DNA from: DATMNI01 sp035570275
Lineage (GTDB): Bacteria > Acidobacteriota > Terriglobia > Bryobacterales > Bryobacteraceae
NCBI GenBank assembly: GCA_035570275.1
Contig: DATMNI010000315.1
Coordinates: 1-21,846, forward strand
Length of the DNA stretch: 21,846 bases
Direction of reading: 5' to 3'
Both the position numbers and the translations under genes were made by a program. A model generated the notes under the pieces. That model had not been told where the DNA came from. It ran no database searches and was given only the letters and a program-made list of their open reading frames with translations. This document shows positions 1-6,316 of this stretch, one piece after another (the first letter of the stretch is position 1; each line of letters starts with the position of its first letter).

Positions 1-1
1 G

Positions 2-106
2 CGCAACAACAAGACGCGCGCCGCCGAGATTCTTGGTATCAGTTTGAAGACGCTGCATAACAAGCTCAAGGAGTACGGCGCCAAGGAATTTGGAATCAGC
101 GCGTAG
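2..106 (+). CDS. C-terminal end of an NtrC-type sigma-54-dependent response regulator (partial)
   Basis: The open frame enters from the left edge and runs 34 codons to TAG at 104-106. The peptide contains KTRAAEILGISLKTLHNKLKEY, split here as KTRAAEILGI and SLKTLHNKLKEY. This is the Fis-type helix-turn-helix that ends NtrC-family enhancer-binding proteins, where it binds upstream activator sites so that the AAA+ core (outside the window) can remodel sigma-54 RNA polymerase. The last residues (GAKEFGISA) form a short tail. The receiver and AAA+ domains are not visible, so its signal and targets cannot be stated. A Fis-like HTH from another sigma-54 activator subclass is possible, but the ISLKTLHNKL wording is typical of NtrC-like regulators. 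A palindromic repeat starts on the base after the stop. Confidence 0.85.
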   Translation, partial: RNNKTRAAEILGISLKTLHNKLKEYGAKEFGISA

Positions 107-236
107 TGTGGGGCAGGTTGTTAACCTGCGGCGGATTGGCAATCCGCCTGGTGGACTTGGGCGAACTCCCCGGGCTTGGGTGCGGGCCGCGGCAGGCGGA
201 TTAGCAATCCGCCGGAGATTAACAATTTGCCCCACA
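107..236. repeat. 130-bp nested palindromic element (dispersed repeat, family A, full copy)
   Basis: The outer ends are inverted repeats: 107-126 (TGTGGGGCAGGTTGTTAACC) pairs with 217-236 with four mismatches. Inside are the palindrome CAGGTTGTTAACCTG (114-128) and two copies of GGCGGATT(G/A)GCAATCCGCC (130-148 and 195-213). Each of these is self-complementary, and the two also pair with each other. A 35-bp near-identical half copy lies at 19729-19763 and a degraded end at 11146-11162. It fills the whole gap between the regulator stop and the next gene, so it may act as a terminator or be a REP/MITE-like mobile repeat. It has no coding capacity. Confidence 0.85.
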
Positions 237-242
237 ACAGAG

Positions 243-248
243 TAGACT
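243..248 (+). promoter_or_regulatory. Possible -10 box close to the start of the sugar isomerase gene
   Basis: TAGACT within GAGTAGACT lies 10 bases before the ATG at 259. A similar GAGTAGAAT lies 13 bases before the ATG at 19833. No good -35 hexamer or ribosome binding site is seen, so any transcript from here would have a very short leader. Weak evidence. Confidence 0.2.
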
Positions 249-258
249 GATTGAGAAT

Positions 259-1143
259 ATGACTCGTCGCACCGCCGTAGCCTTGTTTGCCAGCTCCATG
301 GTTCGCGCCGCCGGACGTCTTCCGGCCAATCGGAACGTCAAGTGGGCGCTCGGAGCCAACCTCTGGAATTACTTCCCGCGCGTTCCCTTCACGGACATCC
401 TCGACGTCATGAAGGACACTGGTTTCATCGGCATCCGCGTGACCCAGTTTCCGCAAATCCTCACTACCTACAGCATCACCGTGGCGCAGATGGAAAAAGA
501 AGTTTCCAAACGCGATCTCCACGTGATCACCATCTCCTTCAACGGGCAAACGCAAGACCCCGCGCGCCGGGCCGAGGTTCTGGCCAACGCCCGCAAGGCC
601 ATGGAGTTCCTCAAGATCTTCGGCGCCGACCGCCTGGTGGTCTTCTCGCCCTCGCGTTCCGCCGGCTCGGGCGACGCCGCCTTCAAAGCCATGTGCGAAG
701 GCTTCAACCAGATCGGCGAAGTTGCGGGCGAGATGGGCTTCCGCGCCGGCTTGCACAATCACATGGGCCAAATGGTGCAGGACGGCGCGGAACTGGACCG
801 CTGCATGGCGATGACAGACCCCAAGCTGTTTTGGCTCTCTCCGGACACCGCGCACCTTCACCTGGCTGGAATCGACGTTCCGAAAGCTCTCGAGAAACAC
901 AAAAGCCGGCTCATGCTGGCCGATTATAAAGACGCCCGCAAGGTCACCGAGAAACTGCAGGACAACATCTTCGACCTGGGCGACGGCGAAATCGATTTCC
1001 CGGCCTGCCATCGCATTCTGAAATCCATCTCGTTCAAAGGTTGGCTCTGCGTGGATCTCGACACGGCGCGCAACGGCCCGCGCGCCAGCTACGAACGCTG
1101 CGGGGCGTACGTCGTCAACAAGCTGGAATCGATCTATGTCTAG
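259..1143 (+). CDS. Exported sugar phosphate isomerase/epimerase-like TIM-barrel protein
   Basis: 294 aa. Residues 1-19 (MTRRTAVALFASSMVRAAG) have an RR pair and a hydrophobic run, resembling a short Tat-type signal. The rest reads as the xylose isomerase-like TIM barrel (AP endonuclease 2 superfamily, as in IolE and hexulose-phosphate epimerases): LHNHMGQ (H166, H168), DTAH (D196, H199), a GDGEIDF loop near 250, and a final strand GWLCVDLD. These are the places where family members hold a divalent metal and the sugar substrate. The metal-ligand Glu usually found on the last strand appears as Asp, so activity is likely but the substrate is unknown. The stop overlaps the start of the amidohydrolase gene by 8 bases, which suggests translational coupling and a shared pathway, perhaps for a periplasmic sugar derivative. 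A decayed relative lies at 14092-14611. ATG 259 is used because it gives the signal-like N-terminus. Confidence 0.82.
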   Translation: MTRRTAVALFASSMVRAAGRLPANRNVKWALGANLWNYFPRVPFTDILDVMKDTGFIGIRVTQFPQILTTYSITVAQMEKEVSKRDLHVITISFNGQTQDPARRAEVLANARKAMEFLKIFGADRLVVFSPSRSAGSGDAAFKAMCEGFNQIGEVAGEMGFRAGLHNHMGQMVQDGAELDRCMAMTDPKLFWLSPDTAHLHLAGIDVPKALEKHKSRLMLADYKDARKVTEKLQDNIFDLGDGEIDFPACHRILKSISFKGWLCVDLDTARNGPRASYERCGAYVVNKLESIYV

Positions 1144-2020
1144 CGTCTCGCGCCGCGCCTTCCTGGGAGCCGTCGCCATGAGTAGTTTCGCCGCCGATTA
1201 CCGCATCATCGATCCCCACGTCCACGTCTGGAAGCACGACCCCGAGTACCCGTTCGCCAAGGAGGCCCGCCCGCCCGCGCGCGACGCCACGCCCGAAATG
1301 TTGCTCGATCTGATGAAGGCCAACGGCGTCTCCAACACCGTCATCATCCAGGTGATTCACTACCGGTACGACAACAGCTACCTGGCCGGCGTGCTGAAGC
1401 GCTACCCGCGGTACTTCCAGGGAGTCAGCCGCGTGGACCCGCTGGACGCCGCTGCGCCCGACCACCTCTCGCGCCTGGTCACGGAGCAGGGCTTCAAGGG
1501 CGTGCGCCTCAGCCCGGCCGGCAATACCGCCGGCGACTGGATTCACGGCCCGCTGATGCCGCCCTTGTGGAAGCGCTGCGGCGAGTTGAAAGTGCCGATG
1601 ACGGTGCTGGCGCCCATCACCCGAATGCCGGAAGTGGGCGCGCTCATCGAACAGTTTCCGGACCTGACCGTAGTCATCGATCACATGGCCGATTGCCCCG
1701 TCGACCAGCCCAAGGAATTGGAAAAGCTGATCGCGCTGCGACGCTACCCCAAGGTCTTCGTCAAGGTGTCACACACCTGGTCGCTTTCTCACCAGCCGTA
1801 CCCGTATCTGGACGCGCAGGAGCACGTGAAGCGCCTCCACGAAGCCTTCGGACCTCAGCGGCTGATGTGGGCCACGGACTGGCCGATCGTTGAACAGACC
1901 GCCAACGCCACTTATTCCAACGCGCTTCGCATCGTGCGCGACGACATGAAGTTTCTCAACGACGACGACAAGCATTGGATGCTGAGCAAGACGATCGAGC
2001 GGGTGTGGCCCTTCGAATAG
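1136..2020 (+). CDS. Exported amidohydrolase-family (amidohydrolase 2) metal-dependent hydrolase
   Basis: 294 aa. The N-terminus SRRAFLGAVAMSSFAA is a clear Tat-type signal (S-R-R-x-F-L). It is followed directly by IIDPHVHVW with the metal-binding pair H28/H30, later IDHM (H183), VSH (H213) and ATDWP (D248). This is the layout of the amidohydrolase-related TIM barrels that hydrolyse lactones or decarboxylate (L-rhamnono/fucono-lactonases, 2-pyrone-4,6-dicarboxylate lactonase, ACMSD-like). Its ATG lies inside the end of the preceding isomerase gene (8-base overlap), so the two are very likely co-translated. An isomerase plus a lactonase-type hydrolase, both exported, would fit breakdown of a sugar lactone or related carbohydrate; this is an inference and the substrate cannot be read from the sequence. 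No dedicated ribosome binding site stands out, consistent with coupling. Confidence 0.85.
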   Translation: MSSVSRRAFLGAVAMSSFAADYRIIDPHVHVWKHDPEYPFAKEARPPARDATPEMLLDLMKANGVSNTVIIQVIHYRYDNSYLAGVLKRYPRYFQGVSRVDPLDAAAPDHLSRLVTEQGFKGVRLSPAGNTAGDWIHGPLMPPLWKRCGELKVPMTVLAPITRMPEVGALIEQFPDLTVVIDHMADCPVDQPKELEKLIALRRYPKVFVKVSHTWSLSHQPYPYLDAQEHVKRLHEAFGPQRLMWATDWPIVEQTANATYSNALRIVRDDMKFLNDDDKHWMLSKTIERVWPFE

Positions 2021-2022
2021 CT

Positions 2023-2103
2023 TTCAGCGATCAGCTTTCAGCTTTCAGCCAAACCTTAACCGCGTCTGGCGGCGGCTGTTTTAGGTTTTAGCTGATCGCT
2101 GAA
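2023..2103. repeat. Long imperfect hairpin after the amidohydrolase gene
   Basis: A perfect 14-bp inverted repeat, TTCAGCGATCAGCT at 2023-2036 and its complement at 2090-2103, encloses a loop that pairs partly (AAACCTTAA against TTAGGTTTT). Further copies of the GATCAGC/CTTTCAGC word flank it on both sides (2037-2049 and 2104-2114). It fills the gap to the next gene and could serve as a terminator or be another REP-like dispersed repeat. No T tract follows. Confidence 0.65.
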
Positions 2104-2124
2104 GGCTGATCGCTGCTCGCTAAT

Positions 2125-3201
2125 ATGCTCTTCGCCATCCTCAGAGCCCTGAGCCGCGCCATCCGGCGCGACCTCGGCTCGTTCGGCTCCCTCAAGGTCA
2201 ACAATTTTTTCTTCTTTGTGGCGCTGCTGATGTACGGCGCATTGAATAGCGGTCTTCCGCCCAAGAGCGCCTACCCGTTTCTGCTCTTGCTGGGTCTGCT
2301 GCTCCTGGTTCCACTCTCCTCCGATCCGTTAAGCCGGATTCCGCCCGGCCGGCTGGCGTTGTGGCCCCTCGGGCCGGCGCAACGAGTGGTTCTGCGCCTG
2401 GTCAGCCTGGCGCTGAGCCCGGTCTTGTGGCTCTCGGTTTTCCTGATGTGGAAGACCGCGCCGGAGCTGGCCCTGGCATTTTTGGCGCTGGCAATCGGGG
2501 CCCAGGTTATAGTTGCTTTCGCCGGCCGTCTGGCCCGCCGGGCGCCGCGTTGGAATCCAGCCCGGTTTGTTCCTGGGTTACCGGAGTGGTTGCCACAGTG
2601 GTTGGCCGGCCGGACCGGTGAACTGGTTCGCAACAATGCGCGGCAACTCCTGTCCGTTCTCGATGTCTACCTCGCCCTGCTGTTGAGCCTGGCCGGAAGC
2701 CTCTATCGTTTCCTTACGCCGCATCCGGATGGCGCCGCCTTCCCGATTCTGGCGATGCTGGTGGCCCTGGCGATGAGCACCTATTCCCAAGGCCTGTTCA
2801 GTTTGGACGGCGGGCCGGGCGCCACCCGTTACTGCCTGTTTCCCCTGCGGGGCTGGCAAATCCTGCTCGCCAAGGACGCCGCCTTTCTGGCGATTCTGCT
2901 GGTTCTCGTGCTGCCATTGAGTCCGCTGCCCGGCTTGACTTTCGGTTTGACCGCTCTGGCCATCGGTCACTTTCCGTCGGTGCTTTTGCGGTTGCACCAG
3001 CGGCGCTGGCGATTCACCGGCGGGCGCGCCTGGTTGGGTGCCGTTCAGGTACTGATCGGTTTCACTCTCGGATTCGCCGAAAGCCAGGCGGGAGTTGTTT
3101 ACTTCCTGGGTGCGCTGGCGGCGTGCGTTGGATCGGCCTTCTGGTGCGGGCGGCTTTGGGACAACACCAAGGATCCTCAGCGGTCCGGCCGCCAATTCTA
3201 G
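2125..3201 (+). CDS. Polytopic membrane protein, ABC-2-type permease-like
   Basis: 358 aa, dominated by hydrophobic segments: about 29-45, 50-65, 88-108, 113-133, 178-195, 203-220, 248-275 and 305-340, separated by Arg-rich loops. The segment FSLDGGPGATRYCLFPLRGW followed by QILLAKDAAF resembles the loop in ABC-2-like exporter permeases where a surface-exposed GxxGxxxxxxxPLxxxxxLxxKN region precedes a helix pair. That similarity is my reading, not a domain hit. No ATPase subunit lies beside it, so it may work with an ATPase encoded elsewhere or be unrelated to transport. The start at ATG 2125 sits just after the repeat hairpin and has no obvious ribosome binding site. It converges with the FG-GAP gene, with a strong hairpin between them. 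Function otherwise unknown. Confidence 0.7.
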   Translation: MLFAILRALSRAIRRDLGSFGSLKVNNFFFFVALLMYGALNSGLPPKSAYPFLLLLGLLLLVPLSSDPLSRIPPGRLALWPLGPAQRVVLRLVSLALSPVLWLSVFLMWKTAPELALAFLALAIGAQVIVAFAGRLARRAPRWNPARFVPGLPEWLPQWLAGRTGELVRNNARQLLSVLDVYLALLLSLAGSLYRFLTPHPDGAAFPILAMLVALAMSTYSQGLFSLDGGPGATRYCLFPLRGWQILLAKDAAFLAILLVLVLPLSPLPGLTFGLTALAIGHFPSVLLRLHQRRWRFTGGRAWLGAVQVLIGFTLGFAESQAGVVYFLGALAACVGSAFWCGRLWDNTKDPQRSGRQF

Positions 3202-3216
3202 TGCGAAACGGCTTTA

Positions 3217-3249
3217 GGTAGCGGGCCTTTTCAAAAAAGGCCCGCTACC
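3217..3249. terminator. Perfect 15-bp hairpin between convergent genes, probable bidirectional terminator
   Basis: GGTAGCGGGCCTTTT (3217-3231) and its exact complement (3235-3249) are separated by a 3-base loop, CAA. It lies 15 bases after the membrane protein stop and between two converging genes, the expected place for a shared terminator. The T and A runs are inside the stem rather than after it, so it is not a textbook intrinsic terminator. It could also be a dispersed palindromic repeat. Confidence 0.6.
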
Positions 3250-3265
3250 CGGCGTTCAACTTCCC

Positions 3266-3293
3266 CGACACTTCTTGACACGACACTTCTTGA
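3266..3293. repeat. Short tandem direct repeat
   Basis: CGACACTTCTTGA occurs at 3266-3278 and again at 3281-3293, a 15-base period. It lies between the terminator-like hairpin and the end of the FG-GAP gene. No function is evident. Confidence 0.5.
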
Positions 3294-3365
3294 TTAGTGT
3301 GCCGGTCGTATGCGCCGCGATACTCTCCTTTGCGGTCGTCGTCGCCTATCAACTGCCGGCTTGCG

Positions 3366-5411
3366 CTATTTCACGGCCATAGCCCCTGCCTTGATGCCTC
3401 CGAAGTTGCTTCTCACTGTAATGTTGGCAGGAATCGGGAACGGATATTGGGCTGACGGAAAAGTGGCCTGAATGCTGGATTTTCCGCCGCCTGTCGGTAC
3501 CAACGAGAACAGGAATTGGCCGGTGCTGGTGTCCCAGACGCCCAAACGACCCGAAACGTTGCTGCTGCCCGCTTCCACCTGGATGACCTTCTTTGAGGAA
3601 TCGTACTGCGCCTTGGTGATGGTCACGGTATCCTGCGGTTTCTGAATCGTGAGTGTCACTGTCTGGGTGACCCCTTGGTAGGTGGCCGAAATGGTCACGG
3701 GCGTGTCGCTCAACACGGCTTGAGGCGCGGTTATGGTGAAGCGACCCGTCGTTTGATTTGGACCGGGACCGATTGTGACTGTCGGCGAAGACAGCACCGC
3801 CAGGGCCGGATTGCTGCTGGTGAGCGACACCACGACGCCGGCGTTAATGGCAGGCGTATTCAGGGTCACCGTTGCGGTCGCGGTATTGACTCCCGTGTTT
3901 GCCGGCGACCCGAAGACTCCCGGCCTGTCCAGCGTCAGAGATGCCAGGGCCAATGGCGGTGGCGGAGGCAGAACGGTCAGCGTGGCCGCCGTCGTGATCC
4001 CGTTGTAGGTGGCGGACACGGTAGTGGAGGTGGATGCGGCCACCGGATTGGCAAAGATTGAGAACGTGGCGCTGGCCGACCCGGGTAGAACAACAACGGT
4101 CGGAGTGCCCAGCGCGGCGGCCGTGGGGTCGGCAATGCCTAGCGTCACCATCGCACCGCTCGCCGGAGCGGCGCTTCCCAGCCATACCGTGCCCTGCGCC
4201 ACCGTCGCCCCGCTCTGCGCAACCGCCGGGTTGAGGGTCAACTGAGCCAGCAGAGGCGGATTGCCATGCGTGTTCCGCAGGACAGCGAGGTTACCGGCTT
4301 CCGGTTGCAGCAGATCCGGCGAGCCGTTCCGGTCGAAATCGGCCACAACCAGCGTGGCGCTGGAGTTACTTGGCATCTGCCCCTGCACACCTGCCTGCTG
4401 CCACGTTCCGTCCCCGTTCCCCAGAAAGAGGAAGAGATTAGTGCCAGGGTCTTTTACGACGATGTCGAGCTTACCATCGCCGTTGAAGTCCGCCGCAACC
4501 GGGTTTCCGACCTCCAGGTTGAATCCTCCGGTAGGCACCGAAAAACCGCCTACGAGTTGCAGGGTGAAGGTCCGGGCTCCATTGTTGAGGGCGACCCATA
4601 ACTGGGCGGCGGAGCCGTTGCGTACGCTGCCTGCCGTGGTGACCGCGACATCCAGTTTGCCATCGCCGTTGAAGTCGCCTATGGCCGCCGGATTCGAACT
4701 GGCAGGAGAAATGGCCACCGGACCGGCAAAGGTCCCGTCGCCGTTGCCAGCCAGGAAAAGAGCATTGGCTAATGGCCCAGTCACAATCAGATCCTGATTG
4801 CCGTCGCCATCCAGGTCGCCGACCACCACGGGTAAGATGGTGGGAGTAACCCCGGGTGGCAGCAGTGACACGGGGGTAAGTGCCGAGAACACTCCGAATC
4901 CGTTGCCCAAAAGGACCATCAGGCTATTGTTACCGGTCACTACGATGTCCAGCTTTCCGTCACCGTTGAAGTCTCCCACGGCCAGCCAGTTCGGGTTCGC
5001 CACCACTCCAATCGATATCGCCGGCTGTAAGGTACCATCGCCATTGCCGAGCAGCAGGCTGATGGTCCCCCCGGCATCGCCGTTGGCCACCACCACATCC
5101 AGAAATCCGTCGCCGTTGAAATCGCCCACAGCTACGTATTGCGGATTCGTTCCAACCGCGAAAGGACGCGGAGTCTGAAACCCGCCGCTGCCGTCGCCCA
5201 AGAGAATGTTTACGGTTCCGGTCGCCGTGTCCCCCACCGCTACATCGGGAATACCATCGCCGTTGAAGTCCCCGGCGGCCGGGAAGGTCGGAGCACTTGC
5301 GCCCAGCCCCGACGAAGCGGGTTGAAAAGTCGAAAATTGAGGCACGGTTTGGGCCCGTGCAAGGCTGCACAGGGCCAAAGCGAGCATGGTTACGGCTGTG
5401 GTTGATCTCAC
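3366..5411 (-). CDS. Secreted FG-GAP/VCBS repeat protein with Ig-like repeats
   Basis: 681 aa from GTG 5411. This start was chosen because it begins a clean signal peptide (RSTTAVTMLALALCSLARAQ) and has AAGGGAG 12 bases upstream; a longer frame from GTG 5468 has neither. Residues about 45-375 carry seven repeats of the FG-GAP calcium-loop pattern DFNGDGxxD (near residues 48, 97, 146, 199, 245, 308, 358), spaced 46-63 residues. This is the number needed for an integrin-alpha-like seven-bladed beta-propeller. The loops at blades 4 (DLDGDG) and 7 (DFDRNG) are variants. Two Ig-like repeats follow (about 387-481 and 486-590, each ending in SATYxGxT....LT), linked by a five-proline run, then a C-terminal beta-rich domain (about 595-681). 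There is no sortase or membrane anchor. It is probably an extracellular binding or adhesion protein; no enzyme motif is seen. It lies alone, convergent with the membrane protein gene. Confidence 0.85.
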   Translation of the reverse strand: MRSTTAVTMLALALCSLARAQTVPQFSTFQPASSGLGASAPTFPAAGDFNGDGIPDVAVGDTATGTVNILLGDGSGGFQTPRPFAVGTNPQYVAVGDFNGDGFLDVVVANGDAGGTISLLLGNGDGTLQPAISIGVVANPNWLAVGDFNGDGKLDIVVTGNNSLMVLLGNGFGVFSALTPVSLLPPGVTPTILPVVVGDLDGDGNQDLIVTGPLANALFLAGNGDGTFAGPVAISPASSNPAAIGDFNGDGKLDVAVTTAGSVRNGSAAQLWVALNNGARTFTLQLVGGFSVPTGGFNLEVGNPVAADFNGDGKLDIVVKDPGTNLFLFLGNGDGTWQQAGVQGQMPSNSSATLVVADFDRNGSPDLLQPEAGNLAVLRNTHGNPPLLAQLTLNPAVAQSGATVAQGTVWLGSAAPASGAMVTLGIADPTAAALGTPTVVVLPGSASATFSIFANPVAASTSTTVSATYNGITTAATLTVLPPPPPLALASLTLDRPGVFGSPANTGVNTATATVTLNTPAINAGVVVSLTSSNPALAVLSSPTVTIGPGPNQTTGRFTITAPQAVLSDTPVTISATYQGVTQTVTLTIQKPQDTVTITKAQYDSSKKVIQVEAGSSNVSGRLGVWDTSTGQFLFSLVPTGGGKSSIQATFPSAQYPFPIPANITVRSNFGGIKAGAMAVK

Positions 5412-5512
5412 GATTATTTGAAGCTCCCTTCGATTACATGATTTCGATGGTCCGCTGGGCGTGCGCACCGAAGTCTGTAGGCCTAGAGTAGGCCATTGGG
5501 GATAGGCCCTTG

Positions 5513-5539
5513 GTTATAGAGATGTGAAGGACTTGTCAA
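5513..5539 (-). promoter_or_regulatory. Possible promoter of the FG-GAP gene
   Basis: Reading the minus strand, TTGACA (5539-5534) is followed by TATAAC (5518-5513) with a 15-base spacer. That is shorter than the usual 16-18, so strength is doubtful. It is about 100 bases upstream of the chosen GTG. Confidence 0.35.
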
Positions 5540-6038
5540 CATCCCAGGTCGTGTTTTTCCATTCCCGGCCGAATTGGTCGATGCAGGTGGCCACATATGC
5601 GGCACGCCTGCCACTTAGGCGATCACCAGACGCAGGGGGCCTGACTCGGTTTTTTTGAGTGTCTTTCGGTTTGACGCTACGGTCTCGTCTGGATGGTCAT
5701 TCAGTGCCCTTGCCCTCGAATCTTTGACCACGTCAACTCGTTCGGTGAGCAAGGATCGAAGCACATCCTTGATATTCTCACCACTGTATTAAACGATAAT
5801 CGCCCTGTTCGGTCTTGCCCCAAGGTTCTTCTTCTCCTTGACATAGTTCCCGGTCTCAGAGTTCAGTGCTCCATTGTCGCTGACAACCGACGTCACCTAT
5901 TAATCGGCTGTTTCTAAAGTGAGCAATTAAGTCATCACGGGTACGCCAAGTTTTGGGTGTATTGTTAAGTTCGAGCTTCGCAACAAAAACTTGGAGTTGT
6001 GTTTGCCTGGTGCTTCTCGACCGCGCGCGATCCTTAGT

Positions 6039-6195
6039 TAGTTTCTGTCGCGAAACTCGGTTTCCGCGCGTAAGACCGCTACCTAACGGTCACGGCTCCG
6101 AATGCGAAGTCTTGTATTGTCAACGAGGCAATCAGAGCCACGACCGTTAGGGAGTGTTTCTTTGGTGCCGCACGGCAGTTTCGCGACAGAAACTA
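6039..6195. repeat. Outer inverted repeats enclosing a family B palindromic repeat
   Basis: TAGTTTCTGTCGCGAAACT (6039-6057) is repeated as its exact complement at 6177-6195. Each 19-bp arm is also self-pairing (AGTTTC....GAAACT). The arms frame a family B repeat (6081-6154), giving a 157-bp nested palindrome with the same architecture as the element at 107-236. No open reading frame lies inside. Confidence 0.75.
6081..6154. repeat. Dispersed palindromic repeat, family B (copy 1)
   Basis: The left arm ACCTAACGGTCACGGCTC (6081-6098) pairs with GAGCCACGACCGTTAGGGA (6135-6153) across a 36-base loop, with a few mismatches. The same arms occur at 14645-14710 (copy 2), where the pairing is closer. 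Two copies about 8.5 kb apart in unrelated gaps show that this is a repeat family. Confidence 0.75.
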
Positions 6196-6316
6196 GTTAG
6201 TAGTATCTGGGTGCCTGAGCAGCCTGCCGTTTGGATCTGACGTCGGCATCTCGCACAACTGAGCCGGAAGCTTCCCAGATGACTGGGTTCTGGGAGACCG
6301 CGCTAGCCGAACCGAA

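Larger units (their letters stand above)
5540..6316. other. Gene-free, AT-richer intergenic stretch
   Basis: No convincing gene is seen on either strand. Roughly 5640-6030 is noticeably richer in A+T (about half) than the neighbouring genes. The longest open frames are short and have no ribosome binding site or family resemblance. A 57-codon minus-strand frame (5615-5788) has protein-like composition but no recognisable motif or good start. The right part (6039-6195) holds nested inverted repeats described separately. The rest may be remains of a lost mobile element, or may hold a non-coding RNA; nothing decides between these. Confidence 0.5.

Noticed and set aside
121..1179. Long minus-strand open frame opposite the isomerase
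   Set aside because: Shadow of the plus-strand gene, and it runs into the palindromic repeat.
5412..5468. N-terminal extension of the FG-GAP protein from GTG 5468
   Set aside because: It has no ribosome binding site and puts a polar stretch before an otherwise clean signal peptide.
5615..5788. Minus-strand open frame of 57 codons with protein-like composition
   Set aside because: No good start codon or ribosome binding site and no recognisable family; too short to call.
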